Source of the DNA: Pseudomonadota bacterium
GTDB lineage: Bacteria > SAR324 > XYD2-FULL-50-16 > JAHJRI01
DNA: 19,119 nt
Reading direction: 5' to 3'
Assembly (NCBI GenBank): GCA_022360105.1
Contig: JAKSDL010000308.1
Location: 1 to 19,119 of the forward strand
Shown: one piece after another, positions 16,049 to 19,119 of the stretch
Layout of the letters: each line of letters begins with the position of its first letter
How positions within the stretch are numbered: position 1 is the first letter of the stretch
Program-made: the position numbers and the translations under genes
The notes under the pieces: model-generated
What the model was told of the DNA's origin: nothing
Database searches by the model: none
What the model saw: only the letters and a program-made list of their open reading frames with translations

Positions 16049-16180
16049 CCAACCCGTCGGATTGAAAAGCCTTCCGAACCAATTGGTGCCCCCCTCTCTT
16101 GGGCACACAGATTGAGCTTCGATCATCACTTGGCAAAAATCCCGCATGAAATTTAACAATATTTCAATGGATTAGTAAAT

Positions 16181-16200
16181 TTTACATTCCTAGGAATATT
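16181..16200. promoter_or_regulatory. Operator 1, probable MarR-family binding site
   Basis: TTTACATTCCTAGGAATATT has the 12-bp perfect core ATTCCTAGGAAT (16186-16197), identical to the core of operator 2. Its flanks are less symmetric. Centres of the two sites are 29 bp apart. Confidence 0.6.
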
Positions 16201-16209
16201 TATTCTTGC

Positions 16210-16231
16210 ATTACATTCCTAGGAATGTAAT
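16210..16231. promoter_or_regulatory. Operator 2, perfect 22-bp palindrome, probable MarR-family binding site
   Basis: The inner 20 bp read TTACATTCCTAGGAATGTAA, with an outer A-T pair making 22 bp of perfect dyad symmetry. The length and position upstream of a marR gene fit a MarR-family autoregulatory operator. TTGCAT (16206-16211) overlaps its left edge and may be a -35 element, but no good -10 could be placed. Confidence 0.65.
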
Positions 16232-16428
16232 TATTAAATTACATCAGCTGATAAAATCTCAAGTTTTGTTTCAATGTTTAAACGGAGCGAAGCGAGTCCT
16301 TATTCCTTCAGAATTTTGAATTCAGGATACTGGATTCTTTTAAGTAAAGGAACAAAGCGAATCCATGCATGCGACTTCAGGATTTATTCAGACAAAACCC
16401 GAGATCAATTTTTTTACCCGAATAAACC

Positions 16429-16857
16429 ATGCAACGTATTTTTTTGTTAATTGGAATAATCAATCAATTAGCTACAACAAGACTGAATCGTGTATTAGGT
16501 GAAATTGACCTGCCAATGGCACAGTTTTCCTTACTTGCCCACTATTCAAATAGCCCCGAGCGGGGATGGACGGTCACGGAACTGGCAAGGGTCATGGAGG
16601 TAAACCAACCTGCCATGACCAAAACCACCCAGCGACTGTTGAAAAAAGGTTATTTGAAAATGGTCCAGGAAAAAGCGGATAAGCGAGTTAAATCTTTTTA
16701 TGTTACTGAAAACGGACTTAAAGTTTTACTTTCCGCCTGGGACAAACTGGGACCCGATATCACCAGAATTGCCCAAGAATGGAATTCAGAGGATTTGAAA
16801 ACACTGGAATCCTTGCTTGAGAAGTTAAAAACACAGTTGGATGAGGCAAGAGATTGA
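16429..16857 (+). CDS. MarR-family transcriptional regulator
   Basis: The protein has 142 residues, the usual length of a MarR regulator, and acts as a cytoplasmic dimer on DNA. The winged helix is clear: WTVTELARVMEVNQPAMTKT (47-66) is the helix-turn-helix. LLKKGYLK follows, then the wing EKADKRVKSFYVTENG (81-96) with the family's D-R-(x)n-LT-like pattern. The flanking N- and C-terminal helices are the dimer region. It starts at the first ATG after an in-frame stop (TAA at 16423-16425); no Shine-Dalgarno is evident. Two palindromes 200-250 bp upstream are probably its own operators. The oxidoreductase start lies 26 bp after its stop, so both genes are likely controlled together. MarR proteins usually respond to phenolic or oxidant ligands, and the actual ligand is unknown. 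Confidence 0.9.
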   Translation: MQRIFLLIGIINQLATTRLNRVLGEIDLPMAQFSLLAHYSNSPERGWTVTELARVMEVNQPAMTKTTQRLLKKGYLKMVQEKADKRVKSFYVTENGLKVLLSAWDKLGPDITRIAQEWNSEDLKTLESLLEKLKTQLDEARD

Positions 16858-16872
16858 TTGCTCCTACAATGT

Positions 16873-16877
16873 GGAAG
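16873..16877 (+). promoter_or_regulatory. Ribosome binding site of the Tat-exported oxidoreductase
   Basis: GGAAG stands 6 nt before the ATG at 16884-16886. It favours this start, which gives the signal MKRRNFIK, over the upstream in-frame TTG (16854) and ATG (16869). Confidence 0.6.
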
Positions 16878-16883
16878 CGAAAA

Positions 16884-18038
16884 ATGAAACGAAGAAATTT
16901 TATCAAAATAATGGCTGCAGGCAGTTGCATCACGATGGTTTCTCCTTTTTCAGGAGTATATCAGCTGATGGCATCCCGGCGTAATTTGAAAGACCTGGAC
17001 CCCAAAGCCACAGATAACCTGCTCAGACTGATTTCCTATGCCATGCAGGCCCCTAATTCCCATAATGTCCAGCCCTGGACAATCCAAATCAAGGGAGAGA
17101 ACCGGTTCGATCTTTTTGTAGACCAGGAAAGACTGCTGCCGTTCACGGATCCTCCTGCCCGACAGATTCACATCAGCCAGGGGACCTTTATTGAGTATCT
17201 CAGGATTGCTGCCTCTGCAATGGGTTACAAACCTGAAGTCGATTTGTTTCCTCTTGGAGAGTACTCCAATCAGATCATTGAAGACAAACCTGTTGCCTCA
17301 GTCCGCCTCATTCAAGATGAGAGCATTCAGGAAGACCCCTTTTATCCATGGTTACTGGAACGTCAATCCAACAAAAGGATTTACGAAGATAAACCAATTC
17401 CGGCTAAACACCTGATGGAAATGGAATCCCTGGTGGTTCCGAGAGGTGTCACCATTCGACACACTTCCCAAAAAGAGCTATTGATCCCGTTGTCTGACAT
17501 CCTTGGAAGGGCAATGGCCATTGAAGTAACGGATTTGGACCGAAATAAGGAAACAGTGGACATTTTTCGTTTTAGCGAGGAAGAAGCTCTACAATATCGG
17601 GACGGATTTAGCCTGGCTAACAATGGCGTCACAGGATTCAAACGCTTTATGGCGGAAACTTTTTTTCTGGGAACCAGGGAAGAGGCCTATGCTGTTGATT
17701 CCGCATTTTCCAAAGAGGGAACAAAAATGACCTACGAACAGGCCAAGTCAGCTGTTGCTTATGGCTGGATCGAGTCGGAAAGCAACAGCAGAGTCGATCA
17801 GTTCAAAGTTGGGGAATTGTATTCCAGAATTAACCTGCTCACAGCCAGGCAAGGAGTCTCCATGCACCCCATGAGTCAGGTATTGCAGGAATATGAAGAC
17901 ATGAAGGATTTGCAGAAAGAATTCTTAGAGCTGTTAAATGTAAAACCGGGTAGTACCGTGCAGATGCTTTTTCGCATGGGATATGCGGAACCGGTACCGC
18001 ATACCAAACGCTTGTTTGTTAATGAAATCACCTCTTGA
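16884..18038 (+). CDS. Tat-exported nitroreductase-like oxidoreductase (Acg type)
   Basis: The protein has 384 residues. Residues 1-30 form a Tat signal (RRNFIK then a hydrophobic stretch), so a cofactor-loaded enzyme is exported to the periplasm. SYAMQAPNSHNVQPW (51-65) is the nitroreductase FMN-binding motif. ERQSNKRIYEDKPI (149-162) and the late MLFRMGYAEPVPHTKR (361-376) fit the long, two-half nitroreductase-like Acg family rather than the compact 200-residue nitroreductases. It is inferred to be an FMN protein that reduces or sequesters a redox substrate; some Acg proteins are thought to store flavin rather than catalyse. The chosen ATG has a good Shine-Dalgarno; a TTG at 16854, overlapping the marR stop, would add 10 residues. 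It lies directly after marR in one unit and is followed by a shared terminator. Confidence 0.85.
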   Translation: MKRRNFIKIMAAGSCITMVSPFSGVYQLMASRRNLKDLDPKATDNLLRLISYAMQAPNSHNVQPWTIQIKGENRFDLFVDQERLLPFTDPPARQIHISQGTFIEYLRIAASAMGYKPEVDLFPLGEYSNQIIEDKPVASVRLIQDESIQEDPFYPWLLERQSNKRIYEDKPIPAKHLMEMESLVVPRGVTIRHTSQKELLIPLSDILGRAMAIEVTDLDRNKETVDIFRFSEEEALQYRDGFSLANNGVTGFKRFMAETFFLGTREEAYAVDSAFSKEGTKMTYEQAKSAVAYGWIESESNSRVDQFKVGELYSRINLLTARQGVSMHPMSQVLQEYEDMKDLQKEFLELLNVKPGSTVQMLFRMGYAEPVPHTKRLFVNEITS

Positions 18039-18058
18039 AAAAAGGTGATTGCGAAAGG

Positions 18059-18092
18059 AAAGGTGGGTTAAAACGACTTTTCACCCACCTTT
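18059..18092. terminator. Bidirectional terminator between convergent genes
   Basis: AAAGGTGGGT (18059-18068) pairs perfectly with ACCCACCTTT (18083-18092). Inside, AAAA and TTTT add four pairs around a CGAC loop. It lies 20 bp past the oxidoreductase stop and 60 bp past the stop of the convergent HD-domain gene, so it can serve both. Confidence 0.75.
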
Positions 18093-18152
18093 AATAAATT
18101 GGACGTTGCAAAATGACTAATAAAAACACTTTTTGAAGCCGACTCATACTCT

Positions 18153-18734
18153 TTAACTATAAAATACACCTTTACGTTTTGCTTCATCCAACAGTCTGGT
18201 GTAGAAATCCCGTAAGATACCATCGGATTGGAAATAGGAGTCCATATAATCTTTCACTTCCTGGTGTTGAACTTCCAGCTCTCTGTAGGAGGAATAGGTT
18301 TTATTGGTGCAGATATTCTGAATCAGCGGCATCAGTTTATCTGCGGATTTTACGATTTGCGATTCGATCGTGTTCTGCTCAAGATATTCTTGAAACAATG
18401 CTTCAAATGATCTCCTGGGGTTATCCGGCAAAAGGGAAAACAGCTTTTGTGCTGCTTGCTTCTCATTTTCTTCCTTGTTGCTGGTATCCCCTCGGTAAGG
18501 ATTGGTGTCGCCTGCAAAAATTTCAGGTAAATCATGTATCAACGCAATTTTAAGAACCTTATTAAAATCAATGTCTTCAAAATCATCTTCCAGCAACAAA
18601 AGAAAGGTCGCCAAATGCCAGGTATGTTCCGCATCGCTTTCAGGCCTGCTGTTATCGGTTGTTCTGCAGGTCCTTTCACAGGTCTTAAACTGTTCTATCA
18701 CTTTGAGGAAGTTAACAATTGATTCTATTTTCAT
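18153..18734 (-). CDS. HD-domain phosphohydrolase (YfbR/HDDC2-like nucleotidase)
   Basis: The protein has 193 residues. The family hydrolyses 5'-deoxynucleoside monophosphates with a metal bound by an HD motif, in the cytoplasm. Visible ligands are AEHTWH (H37), LIHDLPEIFAGD (H67, D68, with E71 in the acidic patch) and KSADKL (D122). These give the H...HD...D pattern. RPESDAEH, just before the first His, is typical of the HDDC2/YfbR group. Length matches the family (about 190-200). The ATG at 18732-18734 is preferred; an in-frame TTG at 18752 would add six residues, and neither has a clear Shine-Dalgarno. It is convergent with the oxidoreductase and shares its terminator. The substrate is assigned by family only. 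Confidence 0.87.
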   Translation of the reverse strand: MKIESIVNFLKVIEQFKTCERTCRTTDNSRPESDAEHTWHLATFLLLLEDDFEDIDFNKVLKIALIHDLPEIFAGDTNPYRGDTSNKEENEKQAAQKLFSLLPDNPRRSFEALFQEYLEQNTIESQIVKSADKLMPLIQNICTNKTYSSYRELEVQHQEVKDYMDSYFQSDGILRDFYTRLLDEAKRKGVFYS

Positions 18735-18938
18735 GGGTCTTATTAAAAACAAAAATGTTGTAAATGGTACAAGCCTTTACGGCCGCAAACTAGAACGTTT
18801 TGAAGGCTGAGATTATCTCCGTTTTTGTGGCTGGTCCGTTATTATCGATTTCCAATGACCAGCTGAAGCTCACCTGTGCTGCTATTTTATTATATTTTTG
18901 AACATCCGATTCGGAAACAGAGAGATGTTCTCACCAGA
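18735..18938. other. Intergenic region between HD-domain gene and GNAT gene
   Basis: No gene is seen. Inverted repeats GCTGGTC/GACCAGC (18830-18836 with 18857-18863) and GAACATC/GATGTTC in the 18900-18930 stretch could form hairpins. Neither has a T-run after it on the minus strand. Confidence 0.3.
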
Positions 18939-19119
18939 CTAAATAATGATAAACCTGCGATCCATAAATGTTTTAAAGCCAATCTTCAACCAGTAATCAG
19001 ATGCTGCAAGACCTTCCAGCACGTATAATTCGACTCTTCTTATGTTTCTCTTGCGAAACCAGCTAAAGATAAAATCGGTCATCGCCTGTCCGACACCTTT
19101 GCCATGGAATTTTGCAGCC
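18939..19119 (-). CDS. GNAT-family N-acetyltransferase, C-terminal fragment (runs off right edge)
   Basis: The last 59 residues of a gene entering from the right edge end at TAG (18939-18941). FHGKGVGQAMTDFI is the acetyl-CoA-binding motif A (Q/R-x-x-G-x-G type) followed by its helix. RRVELYVLEGLAASDYWLKI and GFKTFMDRR match motif B and the closing strand, where GNAT proteins have 'A..fY...GF'. The enzyme moves an acetyl group from acetyl-CoA to an amine; the substrate cannot be told. It shares strand with the HD-domain gene, with a gap of about 200 bp. Confidence 0.75.
   Translation of the reverse strand, partial: AAKFHGKGVGQAMTDFIFSWFRKRNIRRVELYVLEGLAASDYWLKIGFKTFMDRRFIII

Larger units (their letters stand above)
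15991..16428. other. Regulatory intergenic region upstream of marR
   Basis: No gene is seen in these 438 bp. From left to right: a terminator-like hairpin, a second hairpin GTGCCC/GGGCAC (16086-16091 with 16101-16106, no T-run), two related palindromic operators (16181-16231), and an untranslated stretch of nearly 200 bp with the short related segments GGAGCGAAGCGAGTCC and GGAACAAAGCGAATCC. Confidence 0.5.

Noticed and set aside
16086..16106. GTGCCC/GGGCAC hairpin as a terminator
   Set aside because: The loop is long and no T-run follows on either strand.

Overview
The window looks like a piece of a Gram-negative bacterial chromosome of moderate to low GC content. Two proteins carry signal peptides and end in outer-membrane beta-barrels with a terminal aromatic residue. 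There is also a Tat-exported oxidoreductase and a GT4 glycosyltransferase of the type that builds surface polysaccharides. The long tandem Calx-beta-like adhesin-type repeats and the low gene density suggest a large-genome environmental proteobacterium or relative. The species cannot be named from this sequence. No rRNA, tRNA, CRISPR array or intact insertion sequence was found.

Layout. (a) 1-827, minus strand: 5' part of lysA (diaminopimelate decarboxylase), cut by the window edge. (b) 1239-3626, minus: an unusual protein-kinase-like protein with two large insertions in the kinase fold and a C-terminal coiled coil. (c) 3627-4175: a divergent intergenic region with an interrupted inverted-repeat element and an 18-bp palindrome. 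(d) 4176-12527, plus: two paralogous giant exported proteins, 36 bp apart, made of 8 and 12 Calx-beta-like repeats fused to a small C-terminal barrel. (e) 12528-13133: non-coding, with a hairpin terminator and a promoter. (f) 13134-14273, plus: GT4 glycosyltransferase. (g) 14563-15990, plus: a 475-residue protein not recognised. (h) 16181-18038, plus: a MarR regulator and a Tat-exported nitroreductase-like (Acg-type) enzyme behind two near-identical palindromic operators. (i) 18153-18734, minus: an HD-domain nucleotidase-like phosphohydrolase, convergent with the enzyme across a shared hairpin terminator. (j) 18939-19119, minus: the C-terminal 59 residues of a GNAT acetyltransferase that enters from the right edge.

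How the genes relate. Two sets look functionally joined. The tandem repeat-barrel genes are probably one transcription unit. Their C-terminal halves correspond repeat by repeat, so they arose by duplication, while the upstream repeats and the barrels have diverged. The marR-oxidoreductase pair is a compact self-regulated unit. The kinase is divergent from the repeat-barrel genes, but a link between them is only a positional inference. The other genes appear to be independent single units.

The best candidates for something undescribed are the Calx-beta-repeat/outer-membrane-barrel pair, the kinase-like protein with an insertion of about 130 residues between its APE motif and helix F, and the unrecognised 475-residue protein.
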